A stretch of DNA of 53,720 bases from Flavobacteriaceae bacterium (GTDB lineage Bacteria > Bacteroidota > Bacteroidia > Flavobacteriales > Flavobacteriaceae), in NCBI GenBank assembly GCA_002690805.1, contig NZFW01000037.1, positions 1 through 53,720 on the forward strand, in the 5' to 3' direction. Every line of letters begins with the position of its first letter. Position 1 is the first letter of the stretch. The notes below the pieces were generated by a model. The model saw only the letters and a list, made by a program, of their open reading frames with translations, had not been told where the DNA came from and did no database searches. Positions 27,678 through 36,950 of the stretch are shown here, one piece after another. The position numbers and the translations under genes are program-made.

Positions 27678-27685
27678 CAAATATA
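27678..27685 (-). promoter_or_regulatory. -7 promoter element TATATTTG for mutY
   Basis: This is a perfect minus-strand TAnnTTTG match. The G is at 27678 and the first mutY ATG at 27672, so the transcript would begin at or within the start codon. Confidence 0.55.
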
Positions 27686-27721
27686 CCTTACTAACTTAAA
27701 TATAAAAACATGCTAAAGAGA

Positions 27722-27743
27722 TTGTTAATAATTTATATATTTG
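27722..27743 (+). promoter_or_regulatory. Promoter TTGTTAA-N7-TATATTTG for HU
   Basis: TTGTTAA (27722-27728), seven bases, then TATATTTG (27736-27743), 39 bases before the HU start. The 7-mer and spacing match the promoters at 16134 and 32264-32285. Confidence 0.65.
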
Positions 27744-27782
27744 CTTGCCTTTAAAAATTTAATCAAATCAAAAGACAAAAGG

Positions 27783-28076
27783 ATGACTAAATCAGATATA
27801 GTAAATAATATTTCAGATAAGCTTGGAATTGATAAAATAGATATTCAGTCTACAATCGAAAAATTCATGGAAGAAGTGAAAGATTCTTTAGAGAAAGGGG
27901 AAAATGTTTACTTACGTGGTTTTGGGAGTTTTATCATAAAAACACGTGCAGAAAAAATTGGACGTAACATTTCCAAAAATATTGCTGTTAAAATACCATC
28001 ACACAATATTCCTGCTTTCAAGCCTGCAAAAGTTTTTATTCATAAAGTAAAAACAAAGGTTTCTATATCTAACTGA
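27783..28076 (+). CDS. HU-family DNA-binding protein
   Basis: The protein has 97 residues from ATG 27783 (MTKSDIVNNISDKLGIDK). Fourteen further upstream codons are open but lie in the leader. Histone-like fold: helices, then VYLRGFGSFIIKTRAEKIGRN with the GFGSF signature, and the DNA-binding arm IPSHNIPAFKPAK (the intercalating Pro sits in IPAFKP). It is an abundant nucleoid protein in a homodimer. It is divergent from mutY and first in a run with the tiny basic protein and rng, a conserved flavobacterial order. Confidence 0.93.
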   Translation: MTKSDIVNNISDKLGIDKIDIQSTIEKFMEEVKDSLEKGENVYLRGFGSFIIKTRAEKIGRNISKNIAVKIPSHNIPAFKPAKVFIHKVKTKVSISN

Positions 28077-28103
28077 ATTAATAATAATTAAAAGCTAGCA
28101 TGT

Positions 28104-28193
28104 ATGCCCAGCGGTAAAAAAAGAAAAAGACATAAAGTAGCCACTCACAAGAGAAAAAAGCGAAGAAGAGCTAATCGTCATAAAAAAAATTAA
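28104..28193 (+). CDS. Tiny highly basic protein, probable ribosomal protein (bL38-like)
   Basis: ATG 28104 to TAA 28191-28193 gives 29 residues, starting MPSGKKRKRHKVATHKRKKR. About 65% of residues are Lys, Arg or His. The sequence and its place between HU and rng are strongly conserved in Bacteroidota as I remember them. A protein of this kind was described as a new large-subunit protein (bL38) in the Flavobacterium johnsoniae ribosome, but I am not certain the sequence is the same one. An overlapping ATG at 28100 gives only five codons and is not a gene. Confidence 0.75.
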   Translation: MPSGKKRKRHKVATHKRKKRRRANRHKKN

Positions 28194-28276
28194 GTGCAAT
28201 AGGTAGTGCACTCAAAATATAAAACCCATGTTCATTGAAATGCTTTAGCAAAAGCTAAAGCCCAGGTTAATACCTG
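28193..28276 (+). promoter_or_regulatory. Three-hairpin leader of rng
   Basis: Three stem-loops lie in series in the 139 bases before rng: AGTGCA/TGCACT (28193-28212, 8-base loop), GCTTTAGC/GCTAAAGC (28242-28261, 4-base loop) and CAGGT/ACCTG (28263-28276, 4-base loop). No T tract follows any of them, so they are not simple terminators. RNase E in E. coli is autoregulated through 5' leader hairpins; the same role here is inference. Confidence 0.5.
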
Positions 28277-28332
28277 AAAATTTATTGTTTAATCAACTAT
28301 AATAGATATTTATAGTTATAAAATTTATCAGA

Positions 28333-29886
28333 GTGAAGAAAGAACTGATTATCCGATCCAATTCCTCTGCTGTTGATTTTGCCCTGCTCAAGGATGGAAA
28401 ATTAATTGAGCTTAATAAAGAAGTTGAAGATAATAATTTTTCTGTTGGCGATATTTTTATTGCCAAAGTCAGAAAACCTATTCCAGGACTAAATGCTGCT
28501 TTTGTAAATGTTGGTCATAAAAAAGATGGCTTTTTACATTATCACGATTTAGGTCCTAAATTACCTTCTCTATTGAAATTTATAAAACAGATAACAACAG
28601 GTAAACATAAAGATTATTTTCTTAAAAGATTTAGATTTGAAAATGAGATTTCCAAAGACGGTAATATTGATGAAATCTTAAAAAGTCAAGATTCTACTCT
28701 AGTACAAGTGGTAAAAGAGCCTATTTCAACTAAAGGTCCTCGAATTAGTTCTGAGCTTTCTTTAGCGGGACGATTTATGGTTCTTATGCCTTTTTCTGAT
28801 CGAGTTTCCATCTCTCAAAAGATAGAAGCAAATGAAGAAAAAAGTCGTTTAAAACGATTAGTTCAAAGTATAAAGCCTAAAGGTTTTGGAATAATTATTC
28901 GTACTGTTGCCCAAGGACAAAAAGTTGCTGAGCTAGATTCAGATTTACAACAACTTCTTGAGCGATGGAAAAATCTTTGTAACAAGTTGCAAAAAATTGA
29001 CAAATTTCCAACTAAAATTTTAAGTGAAATAAACAGATCTTCCTCAATTCTTAGAGATATTTTTGACGATAGTTTTACTGGAATTCATATTGATGATCCA
29101 GAAATATTTAATGAAGTTAAAGACTATGTCCAAAGTATCGCTCCAAAGAAGAAAGATATTGTAAAAGCATATACACAATCAACTCCAATATTTGAAAAAT
29201 ATGGGATTGAAAGACAAATTAAAACTGCTTTTGGAAAAACAGTGTCAATGCAAAAAGGAGCATATTTAGTTATTGAGCATACTGAAGCTTTGCATGTTAT
29301 AGATGTTAATAGTGGAAATCGCTCTAACAAATCTAGAGATCAAGAAGATACTGCATTAGAAGTAAATATTATTGCTGCTACTGAAATTGCACGACAATTA
29401 CGACTCCGTGATATGGGAGGTATTATTGTGGTAGATTTTATAGATATGACTTCTAATACTAATCGTAAAAAGTTATTTGAGCATCTAAAAGATGAGATGA
29501 ATCAAGACAGGACGAAGCATAAGATTTTACCGCCTAGTCGATTTGGACTTATTCAAATTACTCGTCAAAGAGTGCGACCAGAAATGAAAATTAAAACGAA
29601 AGAAGCAAATCCTAACCCAAACGGAGAGGTAGAAGCTCCAATCGTTTTAATTGATAAAATCAACACAGAACTTAACAACATAGTTAAGAAAAAGCAATAT
29701 AAAAGTGAGCAAGTTTATTTACATGTTCATCCATTTGTTGCTTCCTATTTGAAAGAAGGGTTTCCATCCATCCAAGTCAAATGGTATTTTGAATATAAAA
29801 AATGGGTACGTATTGTACCTCGAGATGCATTTCTCTACTTGAAGTACAGTTTTGTGGATAAAAACCAAAAAAAACTTCAAGCTTAA
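28333..29886 (+). CDS. rng: Ribonuclease E/G family endoribonuclease
   Basis: The protein has 517 residues with GTG start at 28333 (KKELIIRSNSSAVDFALLKD). An N-terminal S1-like domain (VGDIFIAKVRKPIPGLNAAF) is followed by the RNase E/G catalytic core. The two metal-binding Asp are about D324 (HVIDVNSGN) and D368 (GGIIVVDFIDM). The length fits RNase G and lacks the long RNase E scaffold tail. The Zn-link CPxC motif found after RFGLxQxxRQRxRP in E. coli enzymes is absent; the stretch here is EANPNPNGEVEAPI. The enzyme cleaves 5'-monophosphorylated RNA in mRNA decay and rRNA maturation. It is preceded by a structured leader and followed by a strong terminator. Confidence 0.93.
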   Translation: MKKELIIRSNSSAVDFALLKDGKLIELNKEVEDNNFSVGDIFIAKVRKPIPGLNAAFVNVGHKKDGFLHYHDLGPKLPSLLKFIKQITTGKHKDYFLKRFRFENEISKDGNIDEILKSQDSTLVQVVKEPISTKGPRISSELSLAGRFMVLMPFSDRVSISQKIEANEEKSRLKRLVQSIKPKGFGIIIRTVAQGQKVAELDSDLQQLLERWKNLCNKLQKIDKFPTKILSEINRSSSILRDIFDDSFTGIHIDDPEIFNEVKDYVQSIAPKKKDIVKAYTQSTPIFEKYGIERQIKTAFGKTVSMQKGAYLVIEHTEALHVIDVNSGNRSNKSRDQEDTALEVNIIAATEIARQLRLRDMGGIIVVDFIDMTSNTNRKKLFEHLKDEMNQDRTKHKILPPSRFGLIQITRQRVRPEMKIKTKEANPNPNGEVEAPIVLIDKINTELNNIVKKKQYKSEQVYLHVHPFVASYLKEGFPSIQVKWYFEYKKWVRIVPRDAFLYLKYSFVDKNQKKLQA

Positions 29887-29890
29887 TTTT

Positions 29891-29928
29891 AAACCACTGT
29901 AGACATTTTGTTTACAGTGGTTTTTTTA
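29891..29928 (+). terminator. Intrinsic terminator after rng
   Basis: AAACCACTGTA (29891-29901) and TACAGTGGTTT (29913-29923) form a perfect 11-bp stem with an 11-base loop, followed by TTTT. It ends the HU-rng transcript. Confidence 0.92.
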
Positions 29929-29931
29929 ATT

Positions 29932-29939
29932 TAAATTTG
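29932..29939 (+). promoter_or_regulatory. -7 promoter element TAAATTTG for recX
   Basis: This is a perfect TAnnTTTG match directly after the rng terminator. Its G lies 5 bases before the GTG start of recX, so transcription would begin at the start codon. Confidence 0.55.
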
Positions 29940-29943
29940 TACT

Positions 29944-30423
29944 GTGAAATACAAATCATTCTCAATAAAAGAAGCTCAAAATAAATTAGAAAAGTATTGT
30001 GCTTACCAAGAAAGGTCTCACAAAGAAGTTGTTGAAAAACTGAAAAAAATTAATATGGCATCTATTGATATTGATCAAATAGTTGGCTCACTAATTCAAA
30101 GAAATTATTTAAATGAAAATCGTTTTGCTAAATCTTTTACTAGAGGTAAATTTAAATTAAAAAGCTGGGGTAAAAAAAGAATAAAATTTGAGTTAAAGCA
30201 TCATAATGTGAGTGAATATAACATTAAAGATGCCCTTGATCAAATTGATGATGATGAATATATAAAAGTATTAAATTCTTTAGGTGAAAAAATATGGAAA
30301 TCGTCAAAAGGAAAAGATTTTTATAAAAGAAAATCCAGATTTATTTCGTCCCTTGAATATCGTGGCTGGGAGAGAAATTTAATTTTTAATCAATTAGATA
30401 AGATTCAAACAAAGAAAAAATAG
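29944..30423 (+). CDS. recX: Recombination regulator RecX
   Basis: The protein has 159 residues with GTG start at 29944. It has three-helix repeats typical of RecX: KLEKYCAYQERSHKEVVEKL, YLNENRFAKSFTRGKFKLKS, WGKKRIKFELKHHNVSEYNI. The C-terminal helices end in SRFISSLEYRGWERN. RecX binds RecA filaments and inhibits their activity. recA is not next to it here. It stands alone between the rng terminator and the convergent atpC, with a 4-base gap. The placement of its promoter suggests a leaderless message. Confidence 0.88.
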   Translation: MKYKSFSIKEAQNKLEKYCAYQERSHKEVVEKLKKINMASIDIDQIVGSLIQRNYLNENRFAKSFTRGKFKLKSWGKKRIKFELKHHNVSEYNIKDALDQIDDDEYIKVLNSLGEKIWKSSKGKDFYKRKSRFISSLEYRGWERNLIFNQLDKIQTKKK

Positions 30424-30427
30424 TTTG

Positions 30428-30705
30428 TTATAAATCTGAGAGTAAAATAAGCTTATTTTTACTCATTTCTATAGTTCCAGATTTAATTTTAAAAATTGTT
30501 TTTCCTTGTATTTGCTCAAACTTGCTTTTGAATTCATCAAGAATTTCAAGCTTTCCTAAAATTACTACATTTCCTTTTTTAAGACTAGAAACAATTGGAG
30601 CATGGTTGTTCAACATTTGGAAATTTCCACTTATACCTGGAACGGATACAGAATCAACTTCACCAGTAAATAGTGTTGCTTCGGGAGATATAATTTCTAA
30701 ATACA

Positions 30706-30706
<1 letters not shown>
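30428..30706 (-). CDS. atpC: ATP synthase F1 epsilon subunit
   Basis: The protein has 92 residues, the short Bacteroidota form that keeps only the N-terminal beta-sandwich (MYLEIISPEATLFTGEVDSV, VPGISGNFQMLNNHAPIVSS, LKKGNVVI). The C-terminal two-helix regulatory domain of E. coli epsilon is missing. It couples rotation to catalysis within F1 at the inner membrane. Its ATG overlaps the atpD stop by one base. Confidence 0.92.
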
Positions 30707-32229
<1,523 letters not shown>

Positions 32230-32263
32230 TTAAGATATTATTAAACTTGAATAAATTTGATTG

Positions 32264-32285
32264 CAAATATAGGGATGATTAACAA
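32264..32285 (-). promoter_or_regulatory. Promoter TTGTTAA-N7-TATATTTG for atpDC
   Basis: On the minus strand TTGTTAA (32285-32279), seven bases, then TATATTTG (32271-32264). This is the same two-part arrangement as upstream of HU and the secreted protein at 16178. Confidence 0.65.
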
Positions 32286-32339
32286 AAATTATATTCTTAT
32301 TCTATTAAAATAAAACTAGTTTTTTATATTATTTCAAAA

Positions 32340-33458
32340 TTAAAATCCTTTTTGCTTAGCTATGCAACTTAAATGATAATTAGTATCTCCTAAAAGGCGC
32401 TGAATAACTCTCGCTCTTTTTAAATAAAACCCAATATTAACATCATCAGTGACCCCAATTCCACCATGCATTTGAATTGCTTCATTTGAGATTAATTTTA
32501 AAACCTCACCTAATTTCGCTTTTGCTAAATGAGCATAGTAAGAAAGATTCTCATTTTTTTGATCAATTACCTGTAGAGCTTTAATAACAACAGACTTGGA
32601 CAATTCAATCTCACAAAAAAGTTTAGCTGCTCTATGCTGTAAGCCCTGATAAGAACCTATTTTTGTTCCAAATTGCTGTCTTTCTTTTATATATTCCATT
32701 GTTTGACTAAATGCAGCTTGGACACTACCTAACATTTCACATGAGAGTCCAATTGCCCCTATTTCAATTATGGACTTGAGCATTTCTTCACCTTTAACTT
32801 TTAGATTAAGTTGGTTTTTAGCAGGAACAGTTACATTCTTAAAAATCACAGAGGAGTAACTACCTGCATCCATTAAAATATCTGTTTTAATTTCCACTCC
32901 TTCAGATTTAGTATCAACTAAAAAAAGACTTGTAGAATTGTTTAGGTTTGCAACAACAATTATTAAATCAGAATTACATGCATCAATTACCATATTTTTT
33001 GCTCCATTTATTATAAAATTATCATCTGATAAAATAGCTGTTGATTCAATTGTATTGGGATCAAAATAAGATCTTTCATCCAGAGCAAAACTCATTAATG
33101 TATTTCCATTCATTAATTTAGGTAGCCATTTAGCTTTTATAAATTCATTATCTGATAATCTGATTGCTGTGGCTGACAATAAAATTGACGAAATTAGTGG
33201 AGATTTAGTTAAAGTTTTTCCTGTTTCTTCTAATATCTGTCCAAGCCCTGTATAGCCAAATTCAAGCCCGCCATATTTTTCAGGTATTGTTAGGGCTGTC
33301 CATCCCATTTCAATAAAACCTTTCCAAACCTCTGGATCAAAAGATTTATAATTATTGTCTCTAAGTTTTCTAAAGCTCTCCAAAGGAGAGTTTGCTTCTA
33401 AAAACTCAGCAGCTGCCTCCTTGAGCATATTTTGTTCCTCTGTTAAAATTAATGCCAT
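32340..33458 (-). CDS. Acyl-CoA dehydrogenase family protein, probable non-catalytic partner
   Basis: The protein has 372 residues with the ACAD fold: N-terminal helices (EEQNMLKEAAAEFLEANSPL), a middle beta domain, and a C-terminal four-helix bundle with ERQQFGTKIGSYQGLQHRAA and IQMHGGIGVTDDVNIGFYLK. The catalytic Glu of medium-chain enzymes is replaced (RLLGDTNYH where YEGT is usual), and the alternative isovaleryl-type position also lacks Glu. That pattern is typical of the second subunit of heteromeric ACADs such as mycobacterial ChsE pairs. It starts 5 bases after the partner gene's stop. It is the last gene of the eight-gene operon. Confidence 0.85.
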   Translation of the reverse strand: MALILTEEQNMLKEAAAEFLEANSPLESFRKLRDNNYKSFDPEVWKGFIEMGWTALTIPEKYGGLEFGYTGLGQILEETGKTLTKSPLISSILLSATAIRLSDNEFIKAKWLPKLMNGNTLMSFALDERSYFDPNTIESTAILSDDNFIINGAKNMVIDACNSDLIIVVANLNNSTSLFLVDTKSEGVEIKTDILMDAGSYSSVIFKNVTVPAKNQLNLKVKGEEMLKSIIEIGAIGLSCEMLGSVQAAFSQTMEYIKERQQFGTKIGSYQGLQHRAAKLFCEIELSKSVVIKALQVIDQKNENLSYYAHLAKAKLGEVLKLISNEAIQMHGGIGVTDDVNIGFYLKRARVIQRLLGDTNYHLSCIAKQKGF

Positions 33459-33463
33459 GATAT

Positions 33464-34657
33464 TTAATTTGGTAAGTTAAGTAGACGCTTAGCTATTATA
33501 TTTAATTGAATTTCTGAAGTTCCTCCCTCAATTGTATTTCCTTTTGATCGACAAAATTTTCTTGCTGCATCAGCATCATTTCTGTCATTGGGAACCCATA
33601 GAAGTGATTCATCACCACCTATTTGAATTAAAAGTTCTTCGCGTTTAACATTTAACTCTGTTCCGTAATACTTAAAAAAAGATGATAGTGCTGCTGCCTT
33701 TTTTCCAGTTTTGTCTTCATCTAGTATTCTTTGAATTGTTAATTCAAAGATACTTTCATCCATTTCAAATTTAGATACTTGTGTTCTTAATAGACTATCT
33801 TCTAATTGACCTGAAATCATTTTTGTTTTCTCTTTTGCAATTTCACTTATATCTCTCTTAATATCAGTTTGTCCAACTCCACCTATCATTTGTCTTTCAT
33901 GTGATAATAGATATTTTGCTATAGTCCATCCTTCATTTAATGTTCCTATTAAATTTGATTTTGGGACCTTTACATTATCAAAAAATGTTTCACAAAAAGG
34001 AGACTTACCACTAATAAGTTTTATAGGTCTTACACTTACTCCTGGAGTTGCCATATCAATTAACAAAAAACTTATCCCACTATGTTTTGCAACGTCTGTA
34101 TTTGTTCTAACTAAGCAAAAAATCCAATCTGCTTTATCTGCATAAGTAGTCCAAACCTTTGAGCCATTTATTAAATAGTGGTCTTCTCGATCTTGAGCTT
34201 TCATTTGAAGTCCCGCCAAATCACTTCCAGCATTTGGCTCACTATATCCTTGACACCACCATATTTTACCTTTAACAATTTCAGGTAAATACCTTAATTT
34301 TTGTTCCTCAGTTGCAAACTTTAAAAGAGCGGGGCCTAACATTGCGATTCCAAAGCTAAAAAGAGGCTTTCTACAACCTAGTTTTGCCATTTCTTGAGTT
34401 AAAATATTATTTTCTTCGGGTGTCAAATCGCCTCCTCCGTATTTACCTTCCCAATAAGGAACAATCCATTTTTTTTCTAACATTTTTTCAAACCAAATCT
34501 TTTGATCTTCACTACTAAATTTTGCATTTCTACCTCCCCAATACATATCACTTGTGCTTTTGACTGGTTGTCTCATGCTTATTGGACAATTCTTCTCTAA
34601 CCAAGCTCTAGTCTCTGTTCTAAAATTTCCTAAATCTACTTTTGTTGTTGTTTCCAT
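33464..34657 (-). CDS. Acyl-CoA dehydrogenase, probable catalytic subunit of a heteromer
   Basis: The protein has 397 residues with the ACAD fold: GYSEPNAGSDLAGLQMKAQ (FAD/substrate loop), NGSKVWTTYADKADWIF, and NTIEGGTSEIQLNIIAKRLL at the C-terminus. The GGTSEIQ class does not keep Glu at the MCAD position; instead E254 in LSHERQMIGG lies at the isovaleryl/ChsE-type base position. Together with the following gene, which lacks both, this suggests an alpha2beta2 enzyme that accepts bulky acyl-CoA. It is co-transcribed with the APH-type kinase, with a 5-base gap. Confidence 0.87.
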   Translation of the reverse strand: METTTKVDLGNFRTETRAWLEKNCPISMRQPVKSTSDMYWGGRNAKFSSEDQKIWFEKMLEKKWIVPYWEGKYGGGDLTPEENNILTQEMAKLGCRKPLFSFGIAMLGPALLKFATEEQKLRYLPEIVKGKIWWCQGYSEPNAGSDLAGLQMKAQDREDHYLINGSKVWTTYADKADWIFCLVRTNTDVAKHSGISFLLIDMATPGVSVRPIKLISGKSPFCETFFDNVKVPKSNLIGTLNEGWTIAKYLLSHERQMIGGVGQTDIKRDISEIAKEKTKMISGQLEDSLLRTQVSKFEMDESIFELTIQRILDEDKTGKKAAALSSFFKYYGTELNVKREELLIQIGGDESLLWVPNDRNDADAARKFCRSKGNTIEGGTSEIQLNIIAKRLLNLPN

Positions 34658-34662
34658 TTTTT

Positions 34663-35748
34663 TTAAAATAAATAATCAATTTTTCTTTTTTGAATAGCCT
34701 GAAGTGCCATTTTACCAAGTAGTTCAACCCCTTTATCAAGCTCTTTAAACCTTGGATCATTTGTGAATCCTTTCTTGTATCTAAAGTATATTTGTTGAAC
34801 AATTCCAGCGATTTTGAATAGTCCAAAAATAAAATAAAATAGTATGTTTTGTACAGATCTGCCAGATTTTTCACCGTATAAATGAACCAATTCCTCTCTT
34901 GAAGGCATCCCTTTTAAGTACGTAATGTTCAGCTTAAGTTGTTGTATGATTTCTGGATCTGATTCGTGAATCCAGTATCCTAAGCTAGTTCCTAAATCCA
35001 TCAAAGGATCTCCTAGAGTTGCCATTTCCCAATCTAATACAGCGTTAACACTCACACCTTCGTTAAAATCAAACATTAAGTTGTCAAATTTAAAATCATT
35101 GTGAATTAGACAAGATTCCATATTATTTGGAATATTATCAGACAACCATGTCATTATTTTATCTATCTCCTTAAAATCATTAGTTTTTGCATTGTTATAT
35201 CTCTTTATCCATCCTTTGACTTGTCTATTTGCATAACCTTCAGGGTTACCAAACTTATCAAGTTTCAATTTATTAATATTTAAAGAGTGTATTTCAGAAA
35301 AAGTATTTACAAAAGAATCGATTAAATCAGGAATTAGTTTGATTTTTGGTAAATCAGTTTGAGATTGTGTCCCTCTAAAGATTGTACCGTTAATTTTCTC
35401 CATTATGTAAAACTCATCACCAATAATAGACTTGTCATCACAAAAAATAATTGGATTGGGAATTTTATTAAAGTGTCCTTTTAATGAACTAATGATTTTA
35501 AATTCTCGATGCATATCATGTCCAGATTTAATATTTGCTCCATAAGGCGGTCGTCTCAGAACCATTCCTTGAGTTCCCATATTGAGTAAATAGGTAAGAT
35601 TTGAATACCCAGATGGATACTGCAAAACTTTAAGGGGTAAAGAAATATTTAATTCTCTATGTAAATAATTTTCTAAAGCATTTACATTAAAAGCCTCTTC
35701 TTTTCTAATTTCTGTAGCCTGATCTAATTTATACACAACTGTTATCAA
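34663..35748 (-). CDS. APH-fold phosphotransferase (ACAD10/11-type hydroxyacyl-CoA kinase-like)
   Basis: The protein has 361 residues with an aminoglycoside-phosphotransferase fold. N-lobe: YPSGYSNLTYLLNM and GMVLRRPPYG. Catalytic loop: CLIHNDFKFDNLMF (D218, N223), with HND instead of the common HGD. Metal-binding Asp: D239 in AVLDWEMATLGDPLMDLG. This last motif is the hallmark of the ACAD10/11 N-terminal kinase domain and its bacterial free-standing forms, among them LvaA, which phosphorylates 4-hydroxyacyl-CoA. Its start overlaps the stop of an ACAD10/11-like gene by 4 bases, so the two products probably work together. Aminoglycoside resistance is unlikely. Confidence 0.87.
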   Translation of the reverse strand: MITVVYKLDQATEIRKEEAFNVNALENYLHRELNISLPLKVLQYPSGYSNLTYLLNMGTQGMVLRRPPYGANIKSGHDMHREFKIISSLKGHFNKIPNPIIFCDDKSIIGDEFYIMEKINGTIFRGTQSQTDLPKIKLIPDLIDSFVNTFSEIHSLNINKLKLDKFGNPEGYANRQVKGWIKRYNNAKTNDFKEIDKIMTWLSDNIPNNMESCLIHNDFKFDNLMFDFNEGVSVNAVLDWEMATLGDPLMDLGTSLGYWIHESDPEIIQQLKLNITYLKGMPSREELVHLYGEKSGRSVQNILFYFIFGLFKIAGIVQQIYFRYKKGFTNDPRFKELDKGVELLGKMALQAIQKRKIDYLF

Positions 35749-36938
35749 TTAACTGATTTATTGAGGGCATATTCTTTTAGAATTTGTCTAGCTAATCTAC
35801 TTTTATGTACTTCATCTGCCCCATCATAAATTCTAGCAGCTCTTTCATGTCTATAGTAACTAGCTAAAATAGTATCATCAGTAACTCCTTTAGCTCCATG
35901 AACTTGAATAGCACAGTCCACAACTTTTTGAAGAACATTTGCACAATAAAATTTAATTATTGAAATTTCATTTCTAGTTTTATATGCCCCATGCTCATCA
36001 ATTTTATTTGCAGCATCCTGAACCAATAAACGAGCAGCATTAATTTCAGCTCTACATTCAGATATCCAGTTTTGAATTGTTTGCTTATCTGCAAGTTTTT
36101 TTCCAAAAGCAAGTTCGCGAGATAGAGCTCTACCACACATTAAATCAAAAGATCTTTCACATATTCCTATCCACCTCATACAATGATGAATTCTACCTGG
36201 ACCCAATCTTTTTTGAGCAATTGAGAAACCTTCTCCATCAGATCCTAAAACATTTGACAAGGGAACTTTGACATCATGAAATTTAATTTCTGAATGACTC
36301 TCCCATCCTCCTCCCGAATGTCCCATTATTTGAACATTTCTCACAAACTCTACTCCCTTATTTTTTGTAGGCACAATAATTTGACTAGCTCTTTTATGAG
36401 GATTTTCAGAATCAGGATTTGAAATAAGCATTACGATTGCAAAATCAGCACCATCAAATCCAGAAGTAAACCATTTATGACCATTAATTAAATAACTTTC
36501 ACCCTTTTTTATCGCAATAGTGCCCATGTTAACTGGATTGGATCCTGCAAAATCTGGTTCAGTCATTGCAAAACAACTACGAATTTCACCCTTTAATAAT
36601 GGATCTAAGTATTTTTTCTTTTGTTCTTTAGTTCCAAATTCAATAAGAATTTCCATATTTCCGGCATCAGGAGCTTGACAATTAAAAACATAGTGTCCAT
36701 AAGGACTTGCCCCTAATATTTCACTTATCTCACCATGCTGAGAGTTTGTCAAACCAAGACCACCATAAGCCTTTGGAATTTGAGGCAGCCATAAATCTTG
36801 TGCCTTTACCTTATCTCTTAGTTCATTTAGCTTTGGAAGCTTTTCATCCCATTTACAATTTAAAATCCATGGCTCCAAAGTATATAATTCATCCTGGACA
36901 AACTTGGTTATTTTTAATTTTATCTCTTCGAAATTCAT
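35745..36938 (-). CDS. ACAD10/11-like acyl-CoA dehydrogenase
   Basis: The protein has 397 residues. ACAD motifs: FAMTEPDFAGSNPVNMGTIA, NGHKWFTSGFDGADFAIVM, GPGRIHHCMRWIG, and at the C-terminus VHGAKGVTDDTILASYYRHE and ARIYDGADEVHKSRLARQIL. The DGADEVH signature, with Asp (about residue 372) where MCAD has its catalytic Glu, is typical of ACAD10/11 and related bacterial proteins. In the LvaC and ACAD11 systems this enzyme removes phosphate from a 4-phosphoacyl-CoA to give an enoyl-CoA. It is translationally coupled to the kinase gene downstream. Confidence 0.87.
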   Translation of the reverse strand: MNFEEIKLKITKFVQDELYTLEPWILNCKWDEKLPKLNELRDKVKAQDLWLPQIPKAYGGLGLTNSQHGEISEILGASPYGHYVFNCQAPDAGNMEILIEFGTKEQKKKYLDPLLKGEIRSCFAMTEPDFAGSNPVNMGTIAIKKGESYLINGHKWFTSGFDGADFAIVMLISNPDSENPHKRASQIIVPTKNKGVEFVRNVQIMGHSGGGWESHSEIKFHDVKVPLSNVLGSDGEGFSIAQKRLGPGRIHHCMRWIGICERSFDLMCGRALSRELAFGKKLADKQTIQNWISECRAEINAARLLVQDAANKIDEHGAYKTRNEISIIKFYCANVLQKVVDCAIQVHGAKGVTDDTILASYYRHERAARIYDGADEVHKSRLARQILKEYALNKSVN

Positions 36939-36950
36939 TGTTGTTTATGA

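Noticed and set aside
34663-35748. Aminoglycoside resistance gene
   Set aside because: The LDWEMATLGDP motif and the place within an acyl-CoA operon fit ACAD10/11-type kinases, not antibiotic kinases.
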